Below are positions 28,360 through 37,247 of a stretch of 55,889 nt of DNA, piece after piece; position 1 is the stretch's first letter; every line of letters starts with the position of its first letter. The notes under the pieces were generated by a model that was not told where the DNA came from, made no database searches, and saw only the letters and a list, made by a program, of their open reading frames with translations. The stretch spans positions 1 to 55,889 of the forward strand of contig JAJYWQ010000060.1 in NCBI GenBank assembly GCA_021791415.1, in the 5' to 3' direction. The DNA comes from a bacterium (GTDB lineage Bacteria; Chloroflexota; Dormibacteria; Aeolococcales; Bog-877). The translations under genes were made by a program, and so were the position numbers.

Positions 28360-29235
28360 ATGCAGGTTCCTGCTCCCTTTGAGTATGACCGGGCCAGCTC
28401 CGTGGAGGAGGCAGTGGCGCTTCTGGAACGCCACGGCGCGGAGGCGCGGCCCATCGCTGGCGGCCACAGCCTCCTACCGATGATGAAGCTGAGGCTGGCC
28501 CGTCCCGAGAGGCTGGTCGACCTCAACGACCTCACCGATCTGAGCTATGTCCGCGCTGAGGGGGAGTGGATCGCCTTGGGGGCGATGACCCGCCACGCCG
28601 AACTGGCCGCCTCCGACCTCCTGGCGCGCCACTACAAGGTCTTCCAAGACGCGGAGCGGGTGATCGCCGACCCTGTGGTGCGCAACCGGGGCACCGTGGG
28701 GGGCTCGCTGTGCCAGGGCGATCCGGCCGAAGACCTCTGCGCCGTGGTGGCGGCGCTGGGTGGGCAGGTGGTTCTCCGCTCCTCCGGAGGGGGGCGGGTG
28801 GTGGCCGCCCGAGACTTCTACCTGGGGCCGTATGAGACCGTGGTCGCTCCCGCAGAGCTGGTGACCGAGGTCCGGATCCCTATCCGCCCCGGCAGCGGCT
28901 CCGCCTACGAGAAGGTGGAGCGTCGTCCAGGGGACTGGGCCATCGCGGCGGTCGGCTGCTTTGTCACCCTGGCCGAGGGCTCGGTTGCCGACTGCGGGAT
29001 CGGGCTGGCCGCGGTTGGGGCCAATGGGTACTGCGCTCCTCAGGCCGAGGCTCAGCTGCGCGGGCAGCCCGCCACCGAGGAGAGCTTCCGGTCGGCCGCG
29101 GAGGCCGCCGCCGCCAGCTGCCGTCCCCAGAGCGACCAGCGTGGGCCGGCGGATTACAAGCGGGATCTGGTGCGGGAGCTGACCCAACGGGCGCTCCGGC
29201 GGGCGGCCGCCCGGGCTATGGCAGGAGGGGCTTGA
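28360..29235 (+). CDS. coxM: Aerobic CO dehydrogenase medium subunit, FAD-binding (CoxM)
   Basis: CoxM passes electrons from the iron-sulfur subunit through FAD to the respiratory chain. The 291-residue product shows the FAD-binding AGGHSLLPMMKLRLARPERLVDLN (about 34-57), a second dinucleotide loop TVGGSLCQGDPAEDL, and the C-terminal CO-dehydrogenase flavoprotein domain (YEKVERRPGDWAIAAVGCFVTL). It is the first gene of coxM-S-L-F-D-E. Order and length match form I clusters. Confidence 0.94.
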   Translation: MQVPAPFEYDRASSVEEAVALLERHGAEARPIAGGHSLLPMMKLRLARPERLVDLNDLTDLSYVRAEGEWIALGAMTRHAELAASDLLARHYKVFQDAERVIADPVVRNRGTVGGSLCQGDPAEDLCAVVAALGGQVVLRSSGGGRVVAARDFYLGPYETVVAPAELVTEVRIPIRPGSGSAYEKVERRPGDWAIAAVGCFVTLAEGSVADCGIGLAAVGANGYCAPQAEAQLRGQPATEESFRSAAEAAAASCRPQSDQRGPADYKRDLVRELTQRALRRAAARAMAGGA

Positions 29236-29237
29236 CG

Positions 29238-29717
29238 ATGCAGGTTTCAATGTCCGTCAACGGTGAGCGGGTGAACCGGGAGGTGGAGCCGCGGATCCTC
29301 CTGGTCCACTTCCTGCGCGACGAGCTGAACTTGACCGGGACTCACTGGGGCTGCGACACCTCCAACTGCGGTACCTGCGTCGTCTGGATGGACGGAGTGC
29401 CGGTCAAGAGTTGCACCGTGCTGGCGGCCATGGCCTCCGGGCGGGAGATCCGGACGGTCGAGTCGCTGGAGCAGGGGACTCAGCTGGACCCGGTGCAGGA
29501 GGGGTTCATGCGGGAGCACGGGCTGCAGTGCGGCTTCTGCACCCCGGGGATGATGATGACCGCCCGCTGGCTGCTGGACCACAACCCCGACCCCAGCGAG
29601 GCGGAGATCAGGGAGGCGATCTCCGGTCAGATCTGCCGTTGCACCGGATACGAGAATATAGTTCGGGCCGTCCGCTGGGCAGCGGCCCACCCGGCGACCC
29701 AGGAGGTGGGCTCGTGA
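29238..29717 (+). CDS. coxS: Aerobic CO dehydrogenase small subunit, 2x[2Fe-2S] (CoxS)
   Basis: CoxS carries two [2Fe-2S] clusters between the molybdenum and FAD subunits. The 159-residue product has the plant-type ferredoxin cysteines in THWGCDTSNCGTCVV plus VKSCTV, and the second cluster in LQCGFCTPGM and ISGQICRCTGYENIV. I prefer ATG 29238, nine bases after AGGAGG. TTG 29232 overlaps the coxM stop but is too close to that ribosome binding site. Confidence 0.95.
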   Translation: MQVSMSVNGERVNREVEPRILLVHFLRDELNLTGTHWGCDTSNCGTCVVWMDGVPVKSCTVLAAMASGREIRTVESLEQGTQLDPVQEGFMREHGLQCGFCTPGMMMTARWLLDHNPDPSEAEIREAISGQICRCTGYENIVRAVRWAAAHPATQEVGS

Positions 29718-32149
29718 GCACGACCGCCGAGGTTCCCGTAAGCCCCGCCGGCAACCCCATCGGCTTCGGCCGGATGCTGCGCAAGGAGGACCAGCGGTTC
29801 CTCCGCGGCCAGGGCAACTACCTGGACGACATCAAGCTGCCCGGGATGCTCCATGGGGCTATCCTGCGCAGCCCCTACGCCCACGCCCGCATCGTCTCCA
29901 TAGACACCGCCGCCGCCGAGGCCCATCCCAAGGTCAAAGCGGTGATCACCGGCAAGATGCTGGAAGGGCTGAAGCTGGCCTGGATGCCCACCCTTTCCCA
30001 GGACGTCCAGGCGGTGCTGGCCACTGACAAGGTCCGCTTCCAGGGGCAGGAGGTGGCCTTCGTGGTGGCCGAGGACCGTTACTCGGCCCGGGACGCTCTG
30101 GAGTTGATCCAGGTCGAGTACGATCCCCTGCCCCCGGTGGTGGATGCCCGCCGGGCCCTAGAAGACGGTGCCCCGGTGATCCGGGACGACATCGAGGGGA
30201 AGCGGGACAACCACATCTTCGACTGGGAGGCGGGCGACCGGGAGGCCACCGACAGGGTCTTCGCGGGGGCCGACGTGGTGGTGGCCCAGGACATGCTCTA
30301 TCCCCGGGTGCATCCCGCCCCGATGGAGACCTGCGGGAGCATCGCCCACATGGACCGGGTCACGGGCCAGCTCACCGCCTGGTCCACGACCCAGGCACCC
30401 CACGCCCACCGCACCCTGTACGCACTGGTGGCCGGGCTGCCCGAGCACAAGGTGCGGATCATCTCCCCCGACATCGGGGGCGGCTTCGGCAACAAGGTGG
30501 GGATCTACCCCGGGTACGTCCTGGCGGTGGTGGGTTCGATCGTCACCGGGCGGCCGGTCAAGTGGGTCGAGGACCGCTCGGAAAACCTGACCTCCACCTC
30601 CTTTGCGCGCGACTACCACATGCACGGGGAGATCGCGGCCAGCCGGGACGGGAAGATCAGGGGGCTGCGGGTCAAGGTCCTGGCCGACCACGGGGCGTTC
30701 AACGGGACGGCCCAGCCCACCAAGTTTCCGGCCGGCTTCTTCCATATCTTCCCGGGCAGCTACGACCTGGAGGCGGCCCACTGCCAGGTCACCGGGGTCT
30801 ACACCAACAAGGCCCCGGGCGGCGTGGCCTACGCCTGCTCCTTCAGGGTCACGGAAGCCGTCTACCTGGTGGAGAGGATGGTGGACGTCCTGGCCGACGA
30901 GCTGGGGATGGATCCGGCCGAGCTGCGCCGCCGGAACCTGCTCCGGCCGGAGCAGTTCCCCTACACCAACAAGACCGGTTGGGTCTACGACTCAGGCAAC
31001 TACGGGCACACCCTGGAGGTGGCCCTGGAGAAGGCCGGGTACTCCGAGCTGCGGCGGCAGCAGGAGGAGGGCAGGGCCCGCTGGCGGGCCGCCGGTGGCA
31101 GCCCCGAGAAGCCCGGCGCCGGGGGCCAGCACCTCATGGGGATTGGGATCAGCTTCTTCACCGAGGGGGTTGGTGCCGGCCCCAAGAAGCACATGGATAT
31201 CCTCGGGCTGGGGATGGCCGACGGCTGTGAGCTCCGCGTCCATCCCACCGGCAAGGCCCAGCTCCGCCTCAGCGTGCAGACCCAGGGCCAGGGCCACGAG
31301 ACCACTTTCGCCCAGATCGTCGCCCATGAGCTGGGCATACCCCCCGAGGATGTCGAGGTGATCCACGGGGACACCGACAACACCCCGTTCGGGCTCGGCA
31401 CCTACGGGTCCCGCTCGACCCCGGTCTCAGGCGCGGCGGCGGCAGTCGTCTCCCGAAGGGTCAAGGACAAGGCCCGGATCATTGCCGCGGCCGCTCTGGA
31501 GTGCTCCCCGGATGACCTGGAGTGGGAGTTGGGGCGGTGGCAGGTCAAAGGTGACCCCGACAAGGTGAAGACGATCCAGGAGATCGCCATGCTGGCGCAC
31601 GGCACCCTCGAGCTCCCCGAGGGAGTGGAGGGGCACCTGGATGCCTCGGTGGTCTACGACCCGCCCAACCTCACATATCCCTACGGGGCCTACATCTGTG
31701 TGGTCGACCTAGACCCGGCGACGGGCAGGGTGCAGGTGGAGCGGTTCATCGCAGTCGACGACTGCGGCCCCCGCATCAACCCGATGATCGTCGAGGGCCA
31801 GGTGCATGGAGGCCTGGCCGACGGGGTGGGGATGGCCCTTATGGAGGCCATCCAGTTCGACTCCAGCGGCAACTGCGTCTCGGGCTCGCTGATGGAGTAC
31901 CTGCTGCCTACCTCGCTCGACTGTCCCAGCTGGGAGCTTGGGGAGACCGTGACCCCGTCGCCCCACCATCCCCTGGGCGCCAAGGGAGTCGGCGAGTCCG
32001 CCACCGTGGGCTCCCCGCCGGCCGTGGTCAACGCCGTCATCGACGCCCTGGAGCCCTTCGGGGTGAGGCACGCCGACATGCCCCTGACCCCGGCCCAGGT
32101 TTGGCTGGCCATCCGGGGGCGGCCTTTGCGGACCGACATCGTGGAGTGA
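29714..32149 (+). CDS. coxL: Aerobic CO dehydrogenase large subunit, form I (CoxL)
   Basis: CoxL holds the molybdopterin-cytosine-dinucleotide cofactor and the Mo-S-Cu centre that oxidises CO to CO2. The 811-residue protein contains the form I signature AYACSFR at residues 372-378, with the copper-binding Cys375; form II proteins have a different loop here. Other cofactor segments are GGGFGNKVGIYP, QTQGQGHETTFAQ, GTYGSRSTPVSGAA and GAKGVGESATVG with the catalytic Glu. GTG 29714 overlaps the coxS stop by four bases. The host should therefore be able to use CO as an electron source. Confidence 0.96.
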   Translation: MSTTAEVPVSPAGNPIGFGRMLRKEDQRFLRGQGNYLDDIKLPGMLHGAILRSPYAHARIVSIDTAAAEAHPKVKAVITGKMLEGLKLAWMPTLSQDVQAVLATDKVRFQGQEVAFVVAEDRYSARDALELIQVEYDPLPPVVDARRALEDGAPVIRDDIEGKRDNHIFDWEAGDREATDRVFAGADVVVAQDMLYPRVHPAPMETCGSIAHMDRVTGQLTAWSTTQAPHAHRTLYALVAGLPEHKVRIISPDIGGGFGNKVGIYPGYVLAVVGSIVTGRPVKWVEDRSENLTSTSFARDYHMHGEIAASRDGKIRGLRVKVLADHGAFNGTAQPTKFPAGFFHIFPGSYDLEAAHCQVTGVYTNKAPGGVAYACSFRVTEAVYLVERMVDVLADELGMDPAELRRRNLLRPEQFPYTNKTGWVYDSGNYGHTLEVALEKAGYSELRRQQEEGRARWRAAGGSPEKPGAGGQHLMGIGISFFTEGVGAGPKKHMDILGLGMADGCELRVHPTGKAQLRLSVQTQGQGHETTFAQIVAHELGIPPEDVEVIHGDTDNTPFGLGTYGSRSTPVSGAAAAVVSRRVKDKARIIAAAALECSPDDLEWELGRWQVKGDPDKVKTIQEIAMLAHGTLELPEGVEGHLDASVVYDPPNLTYPYGAYICVVDLDPATGRVQVERFIAVDDCGPRINPMIVEGQVHGGLADGVGMALMEAIQFDSSGNCVSGSLMEYLLPTSLDCPSWELGETVTPSPHHPLGAKGVGESATVGSPPAVVNAVIDALEPFGVRHADMPLTPAQVWLAIRGRPLRTDIVE

Positions 32150-33030
32150 TGCCGGCCACCGACTGGGGGCGGCGGTTGGAGGAGCTCCGGCGAGAGCGCG
32201 TGCCCTTCGTCCGGGCCACGGTGGTCCTGGCTGAGCGGCCTACGTCGGCTCGCCCCGGGGACCACGCGCTGGTGCTCTCCGACGGCACCATCGAGGGTTT
32301 CGTGGGTGGCAGCTGCGCCGAGAGTTCGGTTCGGGCCCAGAGCCTGGCGGTGCTCGCTGAGAGCCGCCCCCAACTGCTGCGGATCAGCCCGGAATTGGAG
32401 CCGCCCCAGCCGGGCCGGCTCCAGGTCGTCAACCCCTGCCTCTCTGGAGGCACGCTGGAGATCTTCTTGGAGCCTTGGAAGCCACCCCCGTTGCTGGCCT
32501 TGCTGGGGGAGACCCCGATTGGGCGGGCATTGTTCGAGCTGGCGGGACCTCTGGGATTCGAGGCGGTCATCTGGGGCAGCCTGCCGGAGCTGCCGGCAGC
32601 GGTGGTGGTGGCCTCCCACGGCCGGGGCGAGGAAGAGGTGCTGAGGGCGGCGCTCTCCTCCGGCGTCCCGTACGTGGGACTGGTCGCCAGCCGGCGCCGC
32701 GGGTCGGCGGTGCGGGAGAGTCTGCACCTGGACCCGGAGCTGTCTGCCCAACTCCGGACCCCGGCCGGGCTCGACATCGGCGCCACCACCCCGGCTGAGG
32801 TTGCGCTCTCGATCCTGGCTGAGATCATCGCCTCCAGGCCGCGCGTTCCCCGGGAGCCCACAGCGGCCGCTCCTGCCCCAGTCCTCGCCAGGGACCCGGT
32901 CTGCGGTATGGAGGTCGCCTCGGTGGAGACCTCCCTGAGCTGGGACCACGAGGGCGTTCGCTGGTGGTTCTGTGGCCCGGGCTGCCGGGACGCGTTCCAG
33001 GCGGATCCGTCCCGCTACGCGCCGGCCTGA
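32149..33030 (+). CDS. coxF: XdhC/CoxF-type cofactor maturation protein with C-terminal YHS domain
   Basis: XdhC/CoxF proteins bind and sulfurate the molybdenum cofactor before insertion. The 293-residue product starts with the XdhC_CoxI part (VPFVRATVVLAERPTSARPGDHALVLSDGTIEGFVGGSCAESSV), has the Rossmann-like XdhC_C half (GVPYVGLVASRRRG, GLDIGATTPAEVALSILAEI), then a Pro/Ala linker. It ends with a YHS domain from about residue 245 (RDPVCGMEV and WWFCGPGCRDAFQADPSRY), whose cysteines suggest metal binding. The ATG overlaps the coxL stop by one base. The YHS fusion could serve copper delivery to the Mo-Cu site; that is inference. Confidence 0.9.
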   Translation: MPATDWGRRLEELRRERVPFVRATVVLAERPTSARPGDHALVLSDGTIEGFVGGSCAESSVRAQSLAVLAESRPQLLRISPELEPPQPGRLQVVNPCLSGGTLEIFLEPWKPPPLLALLGETPIGRALFELAGPLGFEAVIWGSLPELPAAVVVASHGRGEEEVLRAALSSGVPYVGLVASRRRGSAVRESLHLDPELSAQLRTPAGLDIGATTPAEVALSILAEIIASRPRVPREPTAAAPAPVLARDPVCGMEVASVETSLSWDHEGVRWWFCGPGCRDAFQADPSRYAPA

Positions 33031-33031
33031 G

Positions 33032-33922
33032 TTGGCCCCGGAGGGTACGGACACGGTCGACGACCCAGGGCAGCTCTCGGACCTGCTGGAGGCCGAGGGC
33101 TACCTCGCCGACCCCGAGCTGGCGACCTCCCTCTTCTGCGCCCTGAAGATGCCCCAGCCGCTGCTCCTGGAGGGCGAGCCCGGGGTGGGGAAGACAGAAG
33201 CTGCCAAGGCGCTGGCCCGTGCCCTCGACACGCCCCTGATCCGACTCCAATGCCACGAGGGCATCGATGCCAGCGAGGCGCTGTACGAGTGGAACTATCC
33301 CCGGCAGCTGCTGGCGATCCGCCTGGCCGAAGCCCAGGGGCGGGAGCTGGCCGAGGTCGATCTCTTCCAGCGCCAGTACCTTATCTCCAGGCCGCTGCTC
33401 CGGGCCCTGGAGCACCCCGGCCCCCGCCCGGCGGTGCTGCTGATCGACGAGGTCGACCGGGCCGACGATGAGTTCGAGGCCTTCCTCTTCGAGCTCCTCG
33501 GCGAGGGCAGCGTCTCCATCCCTGAGCTGGGGACCGTGCGAGCGGCTCTGCCGCCGGTGTCACTCCTCACCTCGAACCGTTCCCGCGACCTGCACGACGC
33601 CCTCAAGCGGCGCTGCCTGTACCACTGGATCGAGTACCCCGGCTTGGAGCGGACGGTGGCGATCCTGGCCCGCCGGGTGCCCGCCTCCTCCCGCACCCTG
33701 GCCGAGCAGGTCGCGGCCGCCGTGGCCAGGCTCCGGAGCCTCCGGGTCCAGAAGCCGCCGGGCATCGCCGAGGCGATCGATTGGTTGGTGGCTCTGAGGA
33801 CCCTCTCTCTGCCCCAGCTGGACGCCGCTGCCGCCGCCCGCACGCTGGGCGCGGCGCTCAAGTACCGCGAGGACCAGCAGCTGGCCGAGGAGCGTGGCCT
33901 TGAGTGGGTGGCCGCCGGTTAG
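33032..33922 (+). CDS. coxD: MoxR-family AAA ATPase (CoxD)
   Basis: CoxD is the MoxR ATPase needed to build the Mo-S-Cu centre in CO dehydrogenase. The product, about 296 residues, shows Walker A EGEPGVGKTEAAKALA (about 45-60), the MoxR insert QRQYLISRPLLRALE, Walker B PAVLLIDEVDRADDEFEAF, sensor LLTSNRSRDLHDALKRRC with the arginine finger region, and a helical lid. I choose TTG 33032, just after the coxF stop; the open frame runs further upstream inside coxF. CoxE, its VWA partner, follows directly. Confidence 0.92.
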   Translation: MAPEGTDTVDDPGQLSDLLEAEGYLADPELATSLFCALKMPQPLLLEGEPGVGKTEAAKALARALDTPLIRLQCHEGIDASEALYEWNYPRQLLAIRLAEAQGRELAEVDLFQRQYLISRPLLRALEHPGPRPAVLLIDEVDRADDEFEAFLFELLGEGSVSIPELGTVRAALPPVSLLTSNRSRDLHDALKRRCLYHWIEYPGLERTVAILARRVPASSRTLAEQVAAAVARLRSLRVQKPPGIAEAIDWLVALRTLSLPQLDAAAAARTLGAALKYREDQQLAEERGLEWVAAG

Positions 33923-35105
33923 CTCCCCCTCCGCCGGCTGGCCCCTGGAGCGGGTGGCGCTGGGAGAGCTGGCGGCCGGCGTGGGCCTGGAGCTGCGCCG
34001 GGCAGGGCTCCCGGTCACCCCCGAGAGGCAGGGCAGGTGGGTGCGGGCGCTGGAGCTGCTGCCGCCACTCACCCTTGAAGAGCTGCGCCACTTGGGGCGG
34101 ATCACCCTGGCCTCCAGTCCCGTGGAGATGGACATCGTGGACCGGGTGTTCCAGGCGGTCTTCCAGGGACTTTCCGACCTTGGGCCGCAGCGCGGCCAGG
34201 CCGGCCATCCGGAGGTGGGGTCGGCGCGCGCCCGGCGGGAGGACCCCCGGCCGTTGGCCTCCTCGCGGAGAGCCGCCGGGACGGCCCGGGCGCTCGAAGA
34301 GATGGGGGAGCGGGAGCTTGGCCTGGCCTCGGCAGCGGAGCGGCTGGCCCACAAGGACTTCTCCGAGTGCAGCCCCCAGGAGCTGGCCGACCTGGCTCAG
34401 CTGGCGGCCGTCCTGCCCGTGAGCGTGCCGCGGCGGCGGGGGCGGCGGCGTCGGCTGGCGGCCAGTGGCGAGGCGGTCGACCTGCGGGCGACCCTCGGGC
34501 GAGCCCGGCGGACGGGAGCGGACCCGGTGCGCCTTGTGCGGCGGCGCCGCCTCCCCCGGCCCCGTCGGCTGGTGATGATCGCGGACGTGTCGGGCTCCAT
34601 GGAGCCTTACACCCGGGTCTACCTGCACCTCTTCCACGCCGCCGTCAGGGCCGCCCGGGCGGAGGCCTTCGTCTTCTCCACCCGGCTGACCCGGCTCACC
34701 GCCGACCTGTCGGCCGGGGATCCCGATAGCGCCCTGCGTCTGGCCGGCGCCACGGCCCCGGATTGGGCCGGGGGGACCAGGATCGGAGAGGCCCTGGGTG
34801 AGTTCAACGACAGTTTCGGTCGGCGCGGGATGGCCCGGGGAGCGGTGGTGGTGCTGGTCTCGGACGGCTGGGAGGGAGGCGGGGCGGAGAGGCTGGGAGA
34901 GGAGATGGCCCGCCTGGCCCGCCTGGCCCACCGCCTGGTGTGGGTGAATCCCCGGAGCGCCAGTTCCCGGTTCCGGCCGGAGACCGCCGGAATGGCGGCG
35001 GCGCTTCCCCACGTGGACCAGCTGGTGAGCGGCCACTCGCTGGCGGCGCTCTGGCAGCTGCTGGAGGCGATCGGGGAGCGGCCGAGCCACCGCGAGGTGG
35101 GCTAG
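33894..35105 (+). CDS. coxE: VWA-domain protein CoxE
   Basis: CoxE pairs with the MoxR ATPase CoxD in maturing CO dehydrogenase. The protein, up to 403 residues, has a helical N-terminal half with a basic patch (PRRRGRRRRLAASGE) and a C-terminal von Willebrand A domain with the MIDAS metal site DVSGSMEPYTRVYLHLF, plus the later Thr and Asp positions in GGTRIGEAL and VLVSDGWEGGG. The start is uncertain: GTG 33894 overlaps coxD by 29 bases, while GTG 33954 would not overlap and fits the conserved region better. Last gene of the operon. Confidence 0.9.
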   Translation: MALSGWPPVSSPSAGWPLERVALGELAAGVGLELRRAGLPVTPERQGRWVRALELLPPLTLEELRHLGRITLASSPVEMDIVDRVFQAVFQGLSDLGPQRGQAGHPEVGSARARREDPRPLASSRRAAGTARALEEMGERELGLASAAERLAHKDFSECSPQELADLAQLAAVLPVSVPRRRGRRRRLAASGEAVDLRATLGRARRTGADPVRLVRRRRLPRPRRLVMIADVSGSMEPYTRVYLHLFHAAVRAARAEAFVFSTRLTRLTADLSAGDPDSALRLAGATAPDWAGGTRIGEALGEFNDSFGRRGMARGAVVVLVSDGWEGGGAERLGEEMARLARLAHRLVWVNPRSASSRFRPETAGMAAALPHVDQLVSGHSLAALWQLLEAIGERPSHREVG

Positions 35106-35693
35106 TCCCCAGGGACCGCCTCCGGGACCGGTGCGTTTGGGGCGCCGGCCGGCAAAGGCCGGTTTGCCCCGAGGGGCGGGCAATCGTCATCCCGTCCCCA
35201 CGACCACCGCCAGAGAGCGGGGCTCGCCCTGGGCCGAGCCGCCAGCGGCCCTGGGACATCGATCGGGCTCGACCCATCTCAAATGTGCGCCGCGACTGGG
35301 GTTTAGGCGCCACAAACATGGGACCACCCGAAGGGTGAGTCAGCCCGTGCCTGAGAACCACCTGGCCGCGCGGACCCGCGACGCCGGCCCGGTACTACGA
35401 CCCGGCCCCTACCTTGAGCAGCACTGTGTCCCCACTCCCGCTGGGCGCCGCGCCTTCGCGCTCCCCCAGGTCCCCGTCGCCCGCGGCTTCATGCCGACGC
35501 CACAGATCCCCGGATGGCCGGCTCAACTCCCCAGGGGCGGATGTTGCCCGCTCCCCGCAGGCTGCTTCCGCGAGAGTCGAGGTGGATGCCTGGAGCTGCG
35601 GGACCACGCCGCCGGGCCACCCAGGGCTGCCGCCATGAGGTCTGGGCCGAGCGGTGACACCTTCCAGCAGAAGGCCCAAGCGGCGCCGGCCCC
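35106..35693. other. Intergenic region after coxE, no gene seen
   Basis: This is a 590-base spacer between the cox operon and the convergent ctaG-like gene. It contains a small inverted repeat (GGCAAA/TTTGCC near 35150), but no frame shows coding features and no T-run marks a terminator. Confidence 0.5.
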
Positions 35694-36467
35694 TCACAGA
35701 TGGGCACGCAGGCGCACCCGCTCGGCTCCGTCAGCCGGGAGCGTCCGCCAGAGCTTGCCGCCGGCCGCCCCCAGCATGACGACGCTGTCGAAGACGAACA
35801 TGAGGATCCCCCCAACGCGCTGGTCGGCGAGGGCGCTCATCCCCAGGGCCGGTGCTCGGTGGAGGTAGTAGAGGTAAACAGGGTGGGGCAGCAGTGCCAC
35901 CGTCAGGCCCACCACCACCGCCGGCAGGGCGCCCACAGTGAGGTAGACCACCTCCCCCAGCCCGGAGAGGGCCCAGCGCTCGCCCGGTCGATGCACCAAG
36001 GTCCCCCACCAGAAGAGCAGCCCCACGGCTATGAAGCTGAGGTGCTGCATGACGTGGGCGAGGGGGTGGGTCAGGGCGAAGTCGAAGAGGGGCGGCCAGT
36101 GCCATCCGACCAGGACTGCGACGTAGGCGGGGCCGGCGAAGAGTGGACTAACCAGCAGACGCAGGAGCCTGCGCGCCCGTCCCTGGAGCAGGGCGTCGAT
36201 GGTCTGGGGCGGCAGCCCCAGGACCATCAGCGGCGGTGCCACCATGGAGAGCATGAGGTGCTGGGCCATGTGCAGCGTGAACAGGTAGTTGTCGCCGACC
36301 ACGTCGATGGCCGACTCCAGAGCGACGAACAGCACCAGCACTCCGGCGACCCACAGGTGGAGCTGCCGGCCCCGGTGCGCGCCCGGCAGCCAGCGGTAGC
36401 CGACCAGCGCCAGGGCACAACCCACCCACACCGAGGGGTCGAACTGCCAGACGGTCAGCCAGTGCAA
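35694..36467 (-). CDS. CtaG-like (caa3 oxidase assembly) membrane protein
   Basis: This 257-residue protein has about seven hydrophobic segments and the CtaG/DUF1404 signatures: TLHMAQHLMLSMVAPPLMVLGLP in the middle and THPLAHVMQHLSFIAVGLLFWWGTLVHRP further on, where the paired histidines could bind metal. The family is linked to copper insertion in cytochrome c oxidase. I choose TTG 36467 because GGGAGG lies nine bases upstream; the open frame extends another 20 codons without a signal. It sits alone next to the cox cluster, whose electrons would end at such an oxidase. Confidence 0.85.
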   Translation of the reverse strand: MHWLTVWQFDPSVWVGCALALVGYRWLPGAHRGRQLHLWVAGVLVLFVALESAIDVVGDNYLFTLHMAQHLMLSMVAPPLMVLGLPPQTIDALLQGRARRLLRLLVSPLFAGPAYVAVLVGWHWPPLFDFALTHPLAHVMQHLSFIAVGLLFWWGTLVHRPGERWALSGLGEVVYLTVGALPAVVVGLTVALLPHPVYLYYLHRAPALGMSALADQRVGGILMFVFDSVVMLGAAGGKLWRTLPADGAERVRLRAHL

Positions 36468-37168
36468 AGAGGTCTTCCTCCCGACGCCGAACCCACCGGC
36501 AGAGGAGTATGCCTCACGGGCGGGCACTGGACTGCCGCCAGCCCCAGCTCCATCACGGAGATGCGCCGCTCTCCTCGCGGGCCCCGGTGCCGCGGGGTCC
36601 GCAGCTGGCCACCGGCGGAGGCATACCGCCCGGCCCCAGCCATCACGCTCGCTGTCCCGCAGCGGCGATTGAACTGGACCAGCCGGCCCCGCGGAAGAAG
36701 TTCCTGAACGAGGTCAATGTGCGAGCGCAGGCACACTGTGCGCCCCACCAGCTGCCCGCCCGAAGTGGGCGGGCGAACACCACCACCTCCCCACAGGACC
36801 TATGGCAGGTCCGCTCGGGCGAGCTGCTGGTCGCCGGGGCGGGGCATCCGGAATTCCCCCACGACCACTAGTCGGCGGGGGTCCCGGCCAAGTTGCCCCG
36901 TAGCAGCTGGCGCTGCCGCAGGCCCTCTCAGACATCGGCGAGCCACAAGTGTTTCGGGGCGCGGGCCCGGGCGCCATTGCTTCTGTGCTTAGCCCCCTTG
37001 GGGGCAAAGGGTGGCGCTGCGGGCCCGGGCACCTTTTGCCCGCCATGCCGGGGAGCCGGTCCCCCAGTTTGCCCGGCGTCTTGAGCTCCACACGCCGGAT
37101 CCCTTCGCGGTTGGCGGGCGGCCTGGGCCCTCGGGTGGCACGACCGGAGCAGGTGCCAGGCGGAGCCG
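36468..37168. other. Long spacer without a recognised gene
   Basis: A plus-strand frame near 36660-36871 reads partly like protein (SPQDLWQVRSGELLVAGAGHPEFPHDH) but I recognise no family. It may be a relic. Several short GC-rich inverted repeats crowd the last 250 bases. Confidence 0.35.
36992..37005. repeat. Short perfect inverted repeat
   Basis: Arms GCCCCC and GGGGGC meet across TT. It is the first of three strong dyads downstream of the sedolisin gene. Confidence 0.4.
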
Positions 37169-37187
37169 GGGGCGCGGACCGCGCCCC
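37169..37187. repeat. Nineteen-base palindrome with single-base centre
   Basis: Arms GGGGCGCGG and CCGCGCCCC flank one A. It lies just before a larger hairpin on the 3' side of the minus-strand sedolisin gene. Confidence 0.45.
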
Positions 37188-37191
37188 GGAA

Positions 37192-37241
37192 GTTCGGTCC
37201 CGGAGTGCCGGGCGCTGGGGCGCCCGGCTCCGGTCCCGAAC
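37192..37241 (-). terminator. Large stem-loop 3' of the sedolisin gene
   Basis: Outer arms GTTCGGTCCCGGAG and CTCCGGTCCCGAAC pair with two mismatches. Inner arms CCGGGCGC and GCGCCCGG close a TGGG loop, with a TG bulge between the two stems. The structure ends six bases beyond the sedolisin stop. No T-run follows, so a rho-independent terminator of the usual kind is not proven. Confidence 0.5.
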
Positions 37242-37247
37242 CTGATC

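Noticed and set aside
27519-28535. 338-codon minus-strand frame around coxG
   Set aside because: It is out of frame with coxG and overlaps coxM; the SRPBCC protein lies in another frame.
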